Shown: piece after piece, positions 33,601-46,145 of the stretch | Position numbering within the stretch: position 1 is the stretch's first letter | Layout: each line of letters opens with the position of its first letter | Assembly (NCBI RefSeq): GCF_034190915.1 | Contig: NW_026947484.1 | Location: 75,099,482 to 75,163,481, forward strand | From: Cavia porcellus | Taxonomy: Eukaryota; Chordata; Mammalia; Rodentia; Caviidae | Direction: 5' to 3' | Length of the DNA: 64,000 nt | Translations under genes and position numbers: made by a program | Notes under the pieces: model-generated | Told to the model about the DNA's origin: nothing | Database searches by the model: none | The model's input: the letters and a program-made list of their open reading frames with translations, nothing else

Positions 33601-33682
33601 CCAGGAGTTTGGCTCAGTGGCATAAGTGCCTGCTTGGCAAATGTGAGGTCGTGAGTTTGATACCCAGCGCCAAAAAAAAAAA
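33601..33682 (+). mobile_element. ID-type SINE
   Basis: CAGGAGTTTGGCTCAGTGGC head, GAGTTTGATACCCAGC B box and poly-A tail. The target duplication AAAGAATAAATTCATCA (33584-33600) is matched by AAGGAATAAATCCATCA (33683-33699). Confidence 0.9.
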
Positions 33683-33699
33683 AAGGAATAAATCCATCA

Positions 33700-35189
33700 T
33701 GTGCTTGCCTAGCCTACTTTACATTTTATAGTCTCAACAGCATTTATCTTTTGTTTCTCCTTATGATCCTGGGATATAAGTTATTTTCTCACTGGGCAAA
33801 TGGGCGAACTGATTAGATCACTTCCATGGCCACTCTTTCACTGAAAGTGACACAGATTGAAAAGCAAAACCGGATCTCACATTGTCTTGGTTATTTTTGC
33901 CTCTGGTTCTCTTGCATGAAAGATAAAATTTCCCAAATTTTTGCTAGTTTGAAACTTGGAAAAGAAATAAGCAATCATGAGTAGGAAAACAACTTACTTA
34001 ACTTATATTTTATACCCAAAGAAAGCCCCTGTTAGCGCCTCTAAAGTCCAGACCAGTGTGCTAACAGGAGGCAGTGTCCTGCAAAAAGGAAGAACTGGAG
34101 TAGGCTCAACACCCGTGGTTCTTTCTTCTAAGAACATACCTGACTGTACACCAGGCAAACCAGTTAATTCCTGAGCTACTGTTCTCTCACCTCTAACACA
34201 GGGATAATACCACAAGAATGGGATATAAAAGAACCTAGTAAATTCTTAAGCACTGCACACAAGCAAGAATGTACTGTAGTGTTAATCATTCTGAAGAGCA
34301 ATAACAAGTATCCATTTTTATGCCACAGAAATAAGAGTAAAATAATCATAGAATTTCAGTTTTATAAACTGAAATCTCTTATAGCATAGAGCTTATTATG
34401 GCCCACTGAAATGCCTATCTAAAATTAAAATCCTATTAGGGCAACTAAAGAAGAGTTTGGAAATCTGTAATAGGAGAGCTGGAAGGACTCTTAAAATAAC
34501 ATTCTGATCCAAGCTACTCATTTTACAAACATCAAAATCCAGACATTTCCCCAAGGTCACTTGATAATATGTGGTAATATGTAAGCATTAAAATGCAAAT
34601 TTCACGAACTATGAAATAAGGGCTCCTCCAAATTGTTGATGGTATTTGAAAGAACTAGACTGTACAAGGCCAAAGAGCTTCTGAGTTCATTTTGCAAATG
34701 CACAGATCCCTAAACTACAATGGGATAACTTAGCCCTCCAGTTCTTTGTATCACCAGGAAAGCAAGTACCACTGTCACTGTGCCATAAATAAACGGTAAC
34801 TATTTCTGACTCACTAGTGAGGGCATTCCTTGTTCCCTTTGAAAAAGTTTCTAGCTGCTCCCACAACTCTCTCTCCGTGATATGGTTAGGATGAGAACAT
34901 GTGGATCTCCAAATAGCTTTCTGGAGAATTTGCCACCCTAGCTTACTTGAACTTACTGGGGGCAGAGGTACACACCTTAAGCCAATTTTAATTTCTGTGG
35001 GTAGTGAGGTCTTAATGTAAATATTTTCAACCTGAAATTAGAAATGAAGGATATTTTTTAAATACCCAATGCATTTACCCTCTTCTCTCCTTGTTCTGGA
35101 ATGATCTTGGCCTGTTACTGGTCTCACCCACAGGTGAGAATAAACCACAAATGACTCAAGATACATCAAAGAAAAGAACCCTCACTTTA
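33700..35189. other. Intron 2 sequence, possible MIR traces
   Basis: CTGGAAGGACTC, CTACTCATTTTACAAACATC and CCCCAAGGTCACTTGATAAT (about 34480-34570) recall the minus-strand core of an ancient SINE such as MIR. The rest is unique. Confidence 0.4.
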
Positions 35190-35375
35190 TTTTTTTAGTA
35201 CTGAGAATCTGAATCCCCAGCCCTCACGGTGAACTACATACAGAGTTTCTTATTTTTTATTTTGAGACAGGGTCTCCCCGAGTTGCTAAGTTACCTAGGC
35301 TGGGCTTATACATGTAATCCCTCTGCCTCAGTTTCCCAGCTGTTGGGATCACAGGCATGCACCATCACACCCAGT
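35190..35375 (-). mobile_element. B1-dID dimeric SINE, reverse
   Basis: On the plus strand, TTTTTTAGTACTGAGAATCT and CCCCAGCCCTCAC (reverse ID half) precede GAGACAGGGTCTCCCCGAGT, CCTCAGTTTCCCAGCTGTTG and CATGCACCATCACACCCAG (reverse B1 half). Confidence 0.82.
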
Positions 35376-36790
35376 TCCTGCATTCTTAATGCTAAAGAAC
35401 ACAGCTGTTCTTTAAACCTTTGACCAGTGTAAAAGTTGTATTCATCTACTCTGTTCTAAACAAGAAAAGTAAATAACAATAGCTAAAATTACAGACAGAG
35501 AACTGTGTGGACTTTCACAGTGCAGATTCCTACTAAATGTACCATCAAAGGAAAACATCTTAGAAAGACAATTCCATTCTAAGATGCCAAGAAAACCACT
35601 GGAGCCATTTCCAGCACCTAATGTTTGATTTCTAAATACTTACAAAACACTACATTAGATTGAAAAGGGAATGGTGCCTAGACAAAATAAGAACATTCTT
35701 CAAAACAGAAAAATGTTACTCTTTATGGAAAAAACATAGGTTAAAATGATGCATACATACATGCATATGCTCTAGCTTAATCCTAATCCTAATTATGAGT
35801 GCTTATAAACCATTTCCAAAGAATTCCCTTTGCTCTAAGCAGAGGAGCACCAACATTAAGGAAGAGAATTCAAGGATTACAGCTTTCAACTTTGAATTTC
35901 TGTGAAAATCTGAATTTGAATGAACCAGGTCAAACTGACCCTCCCTTTGTTCAAACCAGTAAAACTCCTAACGTTATCATAGCAACAATCGCTAAAGAAG
36001 GAGCAAAGAGGCACATTCGCCCAAATGGAATGTGCAGGTGTTTCAGATTAATGTGCCTCTCGGGGACCCTGACAGCAGCCCACCTGGCCCCTCCAACTCC
36101 ACCACCATAAGAACCCTGAAGTCAACGGGCATGAATACAAAGAAAATAAAGTGGAAAAAATAAACTGAACACAAAACTAAAAGAGAAGCTGGGAGGGTTC
36201 ACCACGGACTTAGACTTCTGATTAGCTGTCGAATTAATTTCATGGTCAGTAACAAATATATATCAAGCCTTCTGGCCTAGAGACAGAGTGTGAGAAAGAC
36301 AAGACCCCTGTCCTCACATAATGAATGAACTCCTGTAGAGATGGACAACACGTACATAGGCACAAAGATGCTGAAGCCAATAAATTCAGGACTGGGGTAG
36401 GAAGTCTGGGCCCCTGGACCAGCAGCCGCTATGATCAGTGTCGGAGTCTCCTGGGGTATACTGCTGAGAATCAGCAAAGGAGGAGCCAGGCATGCAACCA
36501 GCTAGGGGAGCAGCTCTACACTGGAAGTATCCTCTGCACACTATGCGGTTACCTAAGGCACAGGCACACAGTAAAGGGAAAGAAAGGGCCGGAACTCTGG
36601 CCAGCCACGCCCAGGTCTGAATGACCCACAGGCCCATCCAGTTTCTCCAACGGAACATGGTCTCCCACCAACCATCACCCACTGCTACACCCTCCAGACT
36701 CAGGAAGCCAAAGGAGAGGGCTCACAGGACAGAGGGAGACAAGGGAGGAGAAACATCACCAAGGGGAGGCTGCCTTAGAGCCACCCCTGG
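35376..36790. other. Intron 2 sequence, no recognised feature
   Basis: Unique-looking. Short open frames on both strands (for example 36325-36624 plus and 36386-36682 minus) show no known domain. Confidence 0.4.
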
Positions 36791-36794
36791 CATC

Positions 36795-36905
36795 ATGAAA
36801 CTGTCCCCTTTATGCAGAAAAGAAAACTAGGTTCAGAAAGGTACGTGGCTTGCATAGATTCCTACAGCTCCGAAGTGATGAACTAGGGCTATCTGACTGG
36901 CACTT
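36795..36905 (-). repeat. MIR SINE, ancient
   Basis: GAAAAGAAAACTAGGTTCAG, AAAGGTACGTGGCTTGCATA and CAGCTCCGAAGTGATGAACT give the minus-strand MIR core (a GAAACTGAGGCTCAGAG, AGTAACTTGC type order). Confidence 0.6.
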
Positions 36906-39039
36906 CCAATTTCTTTCATTTCAGCACATTCATTTTTTTAACGTAACAAAAGCATTTGGCACAGGTTATGATGGAGTACTATTTTTATCTGCCATATTCA
37001 TTTTTTTACTTTCATACATACATATAACGTCTTTTGATCATATCTACCCTCCTTTATCCTTCCCTCTCCCCGCTCTCCCTTTCTCTTATATAAGGATAAT
37101 TTCCCTTCTACTTTCACAGCATATGATGTTTCAAAGGTTCATGTGAACTGAGCATTCCTGATGTATAACACTGATGAAGGCTCAAATGACCTCTCGATAC
37201 AGAAAATTCTCCTAGTAGAGCTCCTAAAACTTAATTTATCCTCTTTACAAATCGTCACTAACATTTTAAAACAATCTCTATATAACTTTCTCAGTACATA
37301 GGTCACAGCAGCCGAAACTATAAAAGCTCAAAGGCCCAACAACATGATATAAACTGATGAAGACACAGAAATATAATGGAAGATTGTTTAGAAATTTTAA
37401 ATGCTAAACAGACTCCTATGTGGAAACAAAATATTAGCTGATATTGACTAATTTAAGTAAAAAAATCAAAATGCAACACAGTCTATACACACTGGCTACA
37501 ATTCTGTGGCAAAGTACATGGTCTCTTCAACAAAAATTCAAAGGAAATTTTAAAAGATGCTTCTTAGTAGCATTTTCACTTAAAGTTGCTTAAGTCCACA
37601 TAATAAATGTATAAGGCATTTTCCAAAAAGAAAATAATGTTAGAGAAATAAATGTCTTAAAAATCTACCAGAACACATATTCTTTTCATCAGCAGGACTC
37701 TACAGAGTACAAATATCACCTAGAGATTTTTGTATTTTAACTCAATTTTACTACTCCAGCATTTTAATACTGACCCAATAGGAAGGTAATTCCTACAACC
37801 AAACATTAAACATGAGCCAAAATATTTCTGCAGAAAGTATAATCCTAGACATTTGCAGCAAAACAATCCCGTTTTGTAAAGATAAAATAGACCATAAAGC
37901 TTACCCAAATCCTCATTTTCTCCTGTCCTGCTCTCTAATGTGCTCAAATGCTCCACTGATAACTTATTTAAAGGAGTTTCACTAAATGCTACAATTGATG
38001 GAGTTGTAAAATGCTATCTACATCACTTTGTGGAGCTAAATAGCATTTTAGTTAAATCTTTCAAGATCATCATCAATCCACTATTGAGATCCACAATTTG
38101 GATACTTTAAAAATTTTTCAAGATGATTCTTCTCTTTGTATTTGGTTTTTTGTTTTGTTTGGTTTGGTTTTTATTACTGAAATTGCAGTCTGTTTAAGAT
38201 GAACACACACACACACAATGACTTTAAAAAATAAGGTAACCTCATTTCACAATGAATGACAGAAAAATACAAAGATATTTTATACAGAAAAAATTTAAGT
38301 ACTCTTCAATTCAAAATGAATTTTCTAGAAAGTTTAATAAATTCCACTGGCAATTTTCTATTTTTTTACAATAGATTGTCAAAATTAGGATAGCAATTGG
38401 GAATGTGCTCAATGCCACTGTTGCACATTTTGAAAAGGTTCATTTTGTGATATGAATTTACCTCAAAGCAAAAGATAAAGTAACTTGCATATCTCTATAT
38501 TATTTGAAAAATACAATATTTATATGACAAACATAACACAGCAATTCTAAACAAAATTCTGAGGTTGTCCAACTAAAACATTCCTAGAATAAAAAGTCAC
38601 ATGTTGTGGTTAATATGTGAGATTTTCTTCTGAATAAAGAAGAAAAGAGAAATGTGGAGGTGAAGGAAATGGTTTAGCAAGACCAGATGGACTGCAAGTT
38701 AAGAATGTTTGAAACTGCTGATGGGTACAAAGTTCACTATATTGTTTCTTCCACTTTAGAGGCTTTTAAAAACTATATAGTAAACAACATTTTTAAAATT
38801 CTATCTCTAGAGTGAATCGAATTTCTTGAACTAGAAACACAAGTATAGCACTGTGTCAAAAGTTTAAAGTGAATCAGGAAATCAACAAAACTATCATCAT
38901 ACTGTTTAAAAAATCTGACTTCTACTCTTGTACAGTGTTTTAATGAACAAGAAAGCTGAAATATTTCTTCAATGGTTATCTGAAAAGAGACTTCACATTG
39001 TAGCACATCTGGGTAACAAGCTGTTCCATCAGCACATAC
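36906..39039 (-). other. ENTREP1: Proximal ENTREP1 intron 2
   Basis: AT-rich sequence following exon 2 on the minus strand. It starts at the GTATGT donor (39039 downwards). A short (AC)n (about 38203-38217) and a hairpin (38007-38050) were seen. No exon 3 was recognised here or anywhere to position 1. Confidence 0.6.
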
Positions 39040-39096
39040 CAGCAGTATCATGGGCCTTTTCCAAGTTGTTAATCCTATGATTCCAGAGAGTATCAC
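39040..39096 (-). CDS. ENTREP1: ENTREP1 (FAM189A2) exon 2, 57 bp
   Basis: This exon encodes 19 residues, VILSGIIGLTTWKRPMILL, part of the second membrane segment of the four-pass ENTREP/FAM189 family. That family is a set of endosomal membrane adaptors. ENTREP1 is reported to activate the ubiquitin ligase ITCH in receptor endocytosis. The acceptor is TTTTTATCCTTACAG just upstream on the minus strand, and the donor is GTATGT. Both boundaries are phase 0 and fit exon 1, whose last codons encode CPFWAGSS. IIGLTTWKRP distinguishes it, as I recall the family, from ENTREP2 and ENTREP3, which have IVGVVSWKRP-type and VVGIVSWKRP-type sequence. The open frame reading through the donor (to 38773) is intron read-through. 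Confidence 0.87.
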
Positions 39097-40549
39097 CTGT
39101 AAGGATAAAAAAGTGTCATCATTTTAGAAAAATAGACCAATTTCAAAAAAACACTTCTCAGTCTCAAAAGTAGGAATGTTTAAAAGACCGAAATTTCAAA
39201 GCATTTTAAGTCATGTATAACACTGCTGGTGAACCATGATAGCCCACTTTGGATTATCTTTCACTTTTAAGCCCACAAAGCTTTTTCATCAACTTGTGTA
39301 TTTTATAATGTCAATTAAGAATACAGCAACAGAAATCAGCCTCTCCTTCCAGTCAGAAAAGCATTTCCGATTGAGTTCCCTGCTCCCAGGAGTACCCATT
39401 CATCCAGCTCAGAGTGGCACAGAGACGCACACCTGCCTTACCTCTCCCTCTATAGGGGGACGCCTCTGTGACACAGGGAAACACGCCTGAATGGTAGACA
39501 AGACCCTTGAGAGCCTTTGCTCACCCGTGTTCCAGCCTGGTTTCCACTCTCACCCACCACACGCCTTCATGCCAGCACACCGGTCCATCTGCCGTCCAGC
39601 CAGGCCTTCGACATCCCTGGCTGTGCCTCTTCCTCTCGGCCACAGTGCGCTCTCCTCCCAAGGGCCCTCACATTCATCCTAAATCATAGTAATCTGAGAA
39701 GTCTTCACTGTTCCTACCATTCCCTACCCTGGGCAGCCCTCTGTACACAACTATTTTAAAAAAAAACAAAACATTTCTCTACTGCAATCATTTGAGAAGT
39801 ACATCTCTGCATTGTCTACGATAGACTCTTCTTTTCTTGTCTCTGAAACTCTAAGCTATAACCATAGTGCCTGTCATACGGTCGCACCTGATGAAGGTTC
39901 CTAAGCATTTTTTCTGCAAATTGGGGGGAGCTACAAAGACATGCTGCAAAATGACACTTGAACAAACAACAAGTTAAAGTTCAGTAAAGAAGAACCAGCA
40001 TGCTGCCAAAACACAAAATGGACACCAAAGGCAGCTTTCTGGGTAACGCAATTCATGACGCTACTGAGGAAAATAAAGTCACTGTTCACTCTGGAGAGAT
40101 CCCCGTGCCACCTGGGAACATTCACCTTTGTATAATAGTTACCTTTGTGTAACAAGGTGCATCCACTGAATGCAGTTAGGAAGATGTTCCTTCATGTGTA
40201 CATTTTACTTGCCAAAATCCCCCCAATTTACAATTACTGTTCATGAACTCTAAGCCAGTATGGATTTTACAAAATCACTTCAAATTCAAAGCACACAGGC
40301 CAGCTTGCAATATCCTCTGTTCTCACTGAGACTGCATCACTCCACAACACCAAACCAACAGAGGACAAGTCTGCTTCCTCCTGCCAAGGACCAAAAATCA
40401 GGTACAGGCAGATGGTGACAATGTCTTTGCATTCCATCTGTGTTTACCTGTGCTACTGGCGATCTGCTTACCAGGGACTCTATCCTGACAGTCCCCTTAA
40501 TTCCAGTAGGGCACTGCCTCTTCCTTGCCAGCTTCTTCCTGGAGACGCT

Positions 40550-40601
40550 CTGGGTGTGTACAGCTCACCCTGGGTGTGTACAGCTCACACTGGGTGTGTG
40601 G
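40550..40601 (+). repeat. Short tandem repeat, 20-bp unit x 2.6
   Basis: The unit CTGGGTGTGTACAGCTCACC occurs twice with one change and a third time in part. Confidence 0.92.
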
Positions 40602-41624
40602 GCTGTGTCTATGTTACACACTGGAACCTCAACCCATGACACCTGGGGCTGCAGCCTCTCACTCAGCTTTCAAGGTGTCAGGACTCACCTTCCGCCAGGT
40701 CATTTCTGTTTTCAGGCCGTCCTTTTGGTTTCCTGAGAAATGGTGGAAGTGATGGAAACCACAGTGTCTCTTCTACTCAAAAGCTAACCACCTCTCATGA
40801 CAGTACATTTTCAGAAGCACCAGGATCCAGTATGCCAGCAAGTGTACACGTGTGTATATGTCTGTGTGTGTTTACCTGTGTGCCTCCCTGCCTGCTCACC
40901 CTGCTGCCTACTAGAAATGCAAGCTGTGTTTGGGAAAACATGACATAATTGGCATGCTTTTAAGGAAAATAGACTGTTCATTCCAGTAAATAATAACAAC
41001 AATAATAAAAATATAACCATGTTTTGAATTATCCCTTGATGTTTGTTACTTATTTCCCTGGTCTCCCTTAATACCAACCTCTGCGGTTCAGCTTTCTGTA
41101 ACACTATTTTATTCCATTAGAACAATATTATTAAGGTGAAGTGTTTGGTTCAGCCCATAAAAGCTCACAGAACAGTGATTCACCCCAGCTATGCTTTCTA
41201 CTCTGGCCTCAGCGACAGTGTTCCACCTCCTCCAGAGTCACACAATTTGTGTACAGAGGTATGTTTTCAAAAAAAAAGAAAGAAAGGATCATAGAAGATA
41301 TACTTTCCTTGTCTCTTCTTTTTCTCAGTAAGTACTTCCTAGAATCTCTTAAGGTGCACTGGAATAGCTGTAATCCATTTCAGTTTAAGGACAACATAAT
41401 ATCCCACTGTCTGGGTGGACCTAAGGTATTCAATCCTTCCCACACTCGTAGGTATTTGTTCTATTTCCAGTGTTTTATCTTTAAAAACAAGAATGTGCCT
41501 CTGTTAGATAAACCTAGAGCTGCTAGGTTTAAAGGCTTTCCTATTTTTTATTTTAAATGATTGCAACAGGTAATACTATCATTTCAAATGAAAGGTTTCT
41601 GAGACATAAGAACTCTGTTATCTT

Positions 41625-41723
41625 GGGGCTGGGGATTTAGTTGAGTGATATAAGAACCTGCCTGGCAAGCACAAGGTCATGAGTTTGATCCCTGGTACAA
41701 ACAAACAAACAAACAAACAAAAA
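41625..41723 (+). mobile_element. ID-type SINE with (AAAC)n tail
   Basis: GGGGCTGGGGATTTAGTTGA head, GAGTTTGATCCCTGGTAC B box, then seven or so AAAC units. The duplication AACTCTGTTATCTT (41611-41624) recurs as AACTATGTTATCTT (about 41724-41737). Confidence 0.92.
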
Positions 41724-41784
41724 AACTATGTTATCTTCATTTTTCCTTTTGAAAGTGACATTTTAAAATATACACATAAAATTG

Positions 41785-41990
41785 CTGGCCGTGGTGATAT
41801 ATAACTAATCCCAGCGCTTTGGGAGGCTGAGGCAGGACAATCACAAATTAGACTCCATCAGGGGCAGTTCAGTGAGTTAGTGAGACCATGGCTCACCATT
41901 TAAAACCACACAAAAAGGCTAGGGATGAGGCTTAGTGCAAAGACCCTAAGTTCAATCCTCAGTACAAAAAGAAAGAAAGAAAAAAATTAT
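41785..41990 (+). mobile_element. B1-dID dimeric SINE
   Basis: CCCAGCGCTTTGGGAGGCTG in the B1 half, then GGCTAGGGATGAGGCTTAGT and AAGTTCAATCCTCAGTAC in the ID half, and an A/G-rich tail. Confidence 0.85.
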
Positions 41991-43589
41991 AAAATGAATG
42001 CTAGACAAGAACTATCAGTATTCCAAAATATATATGTGACAATTTATGTCCTTGACGGGACAAACCTTATAGAGCAATATTAAACGAAGGCCCACAGGAG
42101 TCGAGACATACACTGAGTTCACAGATCAGAAGTCAAACTATTCAGACGTCACTTCCATTTGAAGCACTCACAGACTCAGCATACACTCCAGCTAAATCCC
42201 GTCGGGACTTGTGTCCACCGATCTTGTCTAAGACCCTGCAAGAAACCACAACCAGCTCCAGGATGTAGCCACATCATTCTCCACTCTGAAACCTGCAACA
42301 CTGGCACCACACACTGGCTTCCCCCTCCCTCTTTCAAGCTCAATGCATCCCTAAGGCACTGGAGCGAGCCCTGTGAGCAGGTAGGCGGAGATGAGCAAAC
42401 ACCGGAACAAGGGCTGCAGGATGAGAAGCCTCTGGAATGGTGGTGGGAACAGAAGTGCTGCAGGTTTGAAAGATGAGCTCAGGACTTACGGGATGGAAGC
42501 TCACGTTTCTTCTAAAGAAGAAAAAGTCATGAGTGAGCACGGAGACTGGGGAGGAGCAAAAAAAAAAAAGCAGAGTCCTCAGTACCTCTCCCTCTCTGGT
42601 GGCAGCAGTGGCTGGAGGTCGTCCATCAGAAGGAACTCAAGAAGGTCCCTTGGCGGTGGCCTTTCCTGGCTAACTTTATGCCGCAGCACGACCACTGCTT
42701 CTTTATCTCCCAAGGGCTCAGACCTGCGAGTCCTCACTCAGGGGCCACCACCAGCTCCTAGAAGGCCAGTGAATGCGTGAATGGAGACCAGGAATAGGAG
42801 ATGAGCTCGCTTCAAGATGACCACGTAAGCCTATGCACATTGTCATGTCCTGTGCTTCCTGCAAGAGGACACCAGCAGCCGAAAGCAACTCCTTCAGCAT
42901 TCGGGCCACCCAGCACAAGATGCAACTTGCCATGAGTCGACAGACAAGAACCTATTTTCCAAAACCAAACTATCTCTATATTATTGTAATGAGACTTATT
43001 GAAATTTTTACTTTACATACTTGTAACTATTCTTTGTAGCTTATGGAAAAAGTAGAGACCTTTTTTCTGAGAATGCCCAGGTAACCTCTGAGATGCTCCG
43101 GGCAAGAGTTGGTGTTACTCACCATGGATGGTCACTGCCTTAATTTTACAGCTTAAAATCAAGACACTAAGATCAAAAGCTTATAATTCTGCTGCCCTAT
43201 TTTCCTTTGCTAATCCACTAACAAGCCCTAGGGCAGAAACGTTCTGCATCATTTGTCAAAAGCTACTACATGTCTACAGAGAGGGTTTTTTTTTTAATTA
43301 CATTGTAAAATGTCCCATGTTTACCTTGTAAATAAGCACCAAAGAAATTATTGAATCTTTCAACAATCTCGTCTGCCTAACAACTTTTACACTAGGAATT
43401 TCGAAAAGTGTATCAAAGAAACTCTTCCCTTTCTGTCTAGCTTGAGTCACTTAAAAAACTGAGCACATGAGCAACTTGCTATTTCTAATGTATACATGAC
43501 AGCTACCACAATGCCCTGCAAAACAAATAAACGGTCTATCACTTTACTTTGATGTCACATTGCCTTAGTGTTTAAAAAACACTGAAAGG

Positions 43590-43760
43590 TTCTAGTACAC
43601 GCCAGGCCTGGTGCTGGTGTTCATTAGTTAGCAAAGCTCTCCCTGTAAGTTCTCTACTTCACCTTCCCCAAAGAACCCCTGAGGTGAGATACCCCACTCA
43701 CTCTACAGATAAACAACTGAGGCCAAGCAGTTGTTATGCAAGGCACAGAACTTAAAATGT
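43590..43760 (-). repeat. MIR SINE, ancient
   Basis: GCCAGGCCTGGTGCTGGTGT, CCCCTGAGGTGAGATACCCC and CAGATAAACAACTGAGGCCA follow the minus-strand MIR order (GCCAGGCACTGT, CCTATGAGGTAG, CAGATGAGGAAACTGAGG). Confidence 0.65.
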
Positions 43761-44967
43761 GACTCTTCTGTCATGTAAAATACAGGACTGGGAAAAAAAA
43801 AAACGATAAACCCAAGAGGTATACTTCTGATGTATTTGATGAGTATGATAGAAAAAAAATATATTTACTACTGTTTGACTGGTAAAGACTTCAGAATTTT
43901 CCCTTAGTTTTTCTCATAGGTCATCCGTTCTTGTTTATATTTGGTCCTTGCAAAATTTCTTTTTGAAGTTTACTTTAGATGCTGTCTCTTTATAAGCAAA
44001 CAGAATCTTACCAAGGAATCATGGACCCAGGAGAGGAGTGATCAGAGTCCAAACTACTGATTTAAAGCAGAGAAAAAACTGTATACAGGTGATAAAGGAT
44101 ATCCTGAGAAGAACAAAAAGCAATAACCAATTTTCTGCCACTTGTCGAAATATTCTCCCAACCTGCTAACAAAATCAGAAATTTTGTCTTTCTGAAGTAG
44201 GAAAGACAGACCAACACAACTCTCTCTACACTTTAAACTCAGCTCAGTGTGCTAGGCAAGTTCTCCCATAATCTGAAGAATCCAGTTCCTATGAAATAAA
44301 TGACACTCCCCCACAGTTAAGATCCAGGACAACACGGCTGAACACAGGCACCGAGCCCCTGCCTTGGCCACTTACCACTTGGGGTTCTCTCAAGTTCTCT
44401 TAGCATCACGAGTGTTAGGACTAATACTATCTTGAGTTGTTAATCAAAGACACCAGTAAGAAAACAGATGATCATAGAATTCTCAGAAAACAAAAAGTAC
44501 ATTAAAAATGTTCCTTTCATTTGCTGAAAATATGAACGTGTGGTATGGGAAAGACTAAGACCTGTTAATTCTTACACATGTTTTTAAAGAGATAAAATAT
44601 CTTTCAGGGTTTAGACAAGGGAAATAAGCCTCAAAAGTTTGAAGCTCAGAGTGAGAACTCTTACCAGGGAATACATGGAAAAATGTCCTTGAACTATGGC
44701 TGCTTACCAAAATAGTATTTCAAATGAATGTATTAATCCCCTGAACTTAATTTTATATCACAAACATGAACAATATTTTTACTGAAACCAAAAGATTTAC
44801 CAGTGTGGCTGAGTTAGCAGGATATAAAGTACATAATGGTCATTCAAGACTTGAAACATGAGGATATTCTTCTGCTGTGCTCCTGTGTGGGCCTGAAGTA
44901 ACTTTAGACTTAAGCTGGCACTTTTCACTCAGCGCCTTAGTTTCAGGTGCCAATAAAACTTCCCAGC

Positions 44968-45010
44968 AGGGCTGGGGTGTAGCTCAGTTTTACAGGGCTT
45001 GTCAGGGGGC
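44968..45010 (+). repeat. ID SINE head fragment
   Basis: GGGCTGGGGTGTAGCTCAGT is an ID head. The copy breaks off after about 40 bases, with GGGGCTGGGGG repeated at its end. Confidence 0.6.
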
Positions 45011-45074
45011 TGGGGGATCGGGGAAGACAGGGAACATGCTAAGTCCATAAAATGGAGTCACTCTATAACCAAAG

Positions 45075-45365
45075 ATAATAAAGTACTAATAAGTGCCACA
45101 ACCTGGATGCACCTTGAGAAAATATTACAAATTAGTGATAAAGGACCACGTATTACAACAACCCATTTATGTACAAATCTACAGGATCAGAAAGGTGGTT
45201 AATCAGTGGTTCCTGGACAGAAGAATGGAAGGGGGAAAAGAATGCTCATAACTTTATAAGATGATGAAAATTCTCCAAAACTGACTATGATCATGGCTGT
45301 ACACCTGTACATTTTCTAAAAACCATTTTAATGGTTTTCTTTAAACATGTAAATTATATAGATGT
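45075..45365 (+). mobile_element. Old L1 (L1M-type) 3' end
   Basis: CCTGGATGCACCTTGAGAAA, TGGTTAATCAGTGGTTCCTG, TGATCATGGCTGTACACCTG and CATTTTAATGGTTTTC give the L1M 3' UTR order. Confidence 0.75.
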
Positions 45366-46082
45366 TTTTTAATTTCTACAGTCCACAAGTCACTACTTTT
45401 TGGCTTTTTTTTTTCCAAGAAAGCTATGGTTAAGCTATCTCTAGATTAGCTGTACTATTAAGCCCTTTCTTTCAGAAATACACACTAAAATACTTGATAG
45501 TGGAAGTTATGCCATCTGGAGTTTGCCTCAATATAATACAGGTGGGTGTCAGGAGGTGGGTGTCAGGTGGAGGAGTAGTACCAGTACAAAGTGACCAGGC
45601 CTTGACAGCTACTAAAGGTGGAGATACGTTTCTTTCTACATTTGGTAAGATGTTAAAAATGTTTATAATGAAATGTTAAAAGTGGAAGGAGGGTCTTAAA
45701 GATGTCTTGGTCACTTCCACACTCTGGATATATTTTCCTTTCTAAACAATATGCACATTGAAACATTTACACACAAAAGAATGTGCCTGAGAATTACTTC
45801 AAAATAATACGGGAATATAATCTGACAAACGAACCAGGGAGCCTGGAGGATCTAATTCCTACCCGACCTGGAATACGTATGCTTCTGGCATCTGTTGGAA
45901 CATACAGGACCAGCAGAGCTCAAGATGGGGGTACAGACCAAACCATGGCTAACCTGCAGTAAAGGATAGTGTGGGTTCATTGGACAGTGTTGATGTAAAT
46001 CTAAATTTTTCCACAGTACAGTGTTTTTTAAAGCTGCTCACCTATTAAGTCATCAAGAGAATTTTTGTGCCTAAACTCGCTA

Positions 46083-46145
46083 TTCAACTCAGGCTGGCCT
46101 TAACTTACTAAGATATATCCCAGGCTAACTTTGAATTCATGGAGA
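46083..46145 (-). repeat. Degraded B1-like fragment
   Basis: CAACTCAGGCTGGCCTTAAC and CCAGGCTAACTTTGAATTCA then GGAGATCCTCACACCC resemble a decayed reverse B1. Confidence 0.35.

Noticed and set aside
1..38700. Exon 3 of ENTREP1
   Set aside because: I looked on the minus strand for the membrane segment expected after MILL and found no match with splice sites. It probably lies beyond the window.
38773..39039. Continuation of the exon 2 frame
   Set aside because: It reads past a good GTATGT donor. The residues after MILL do not resemble the family, so it is intron.
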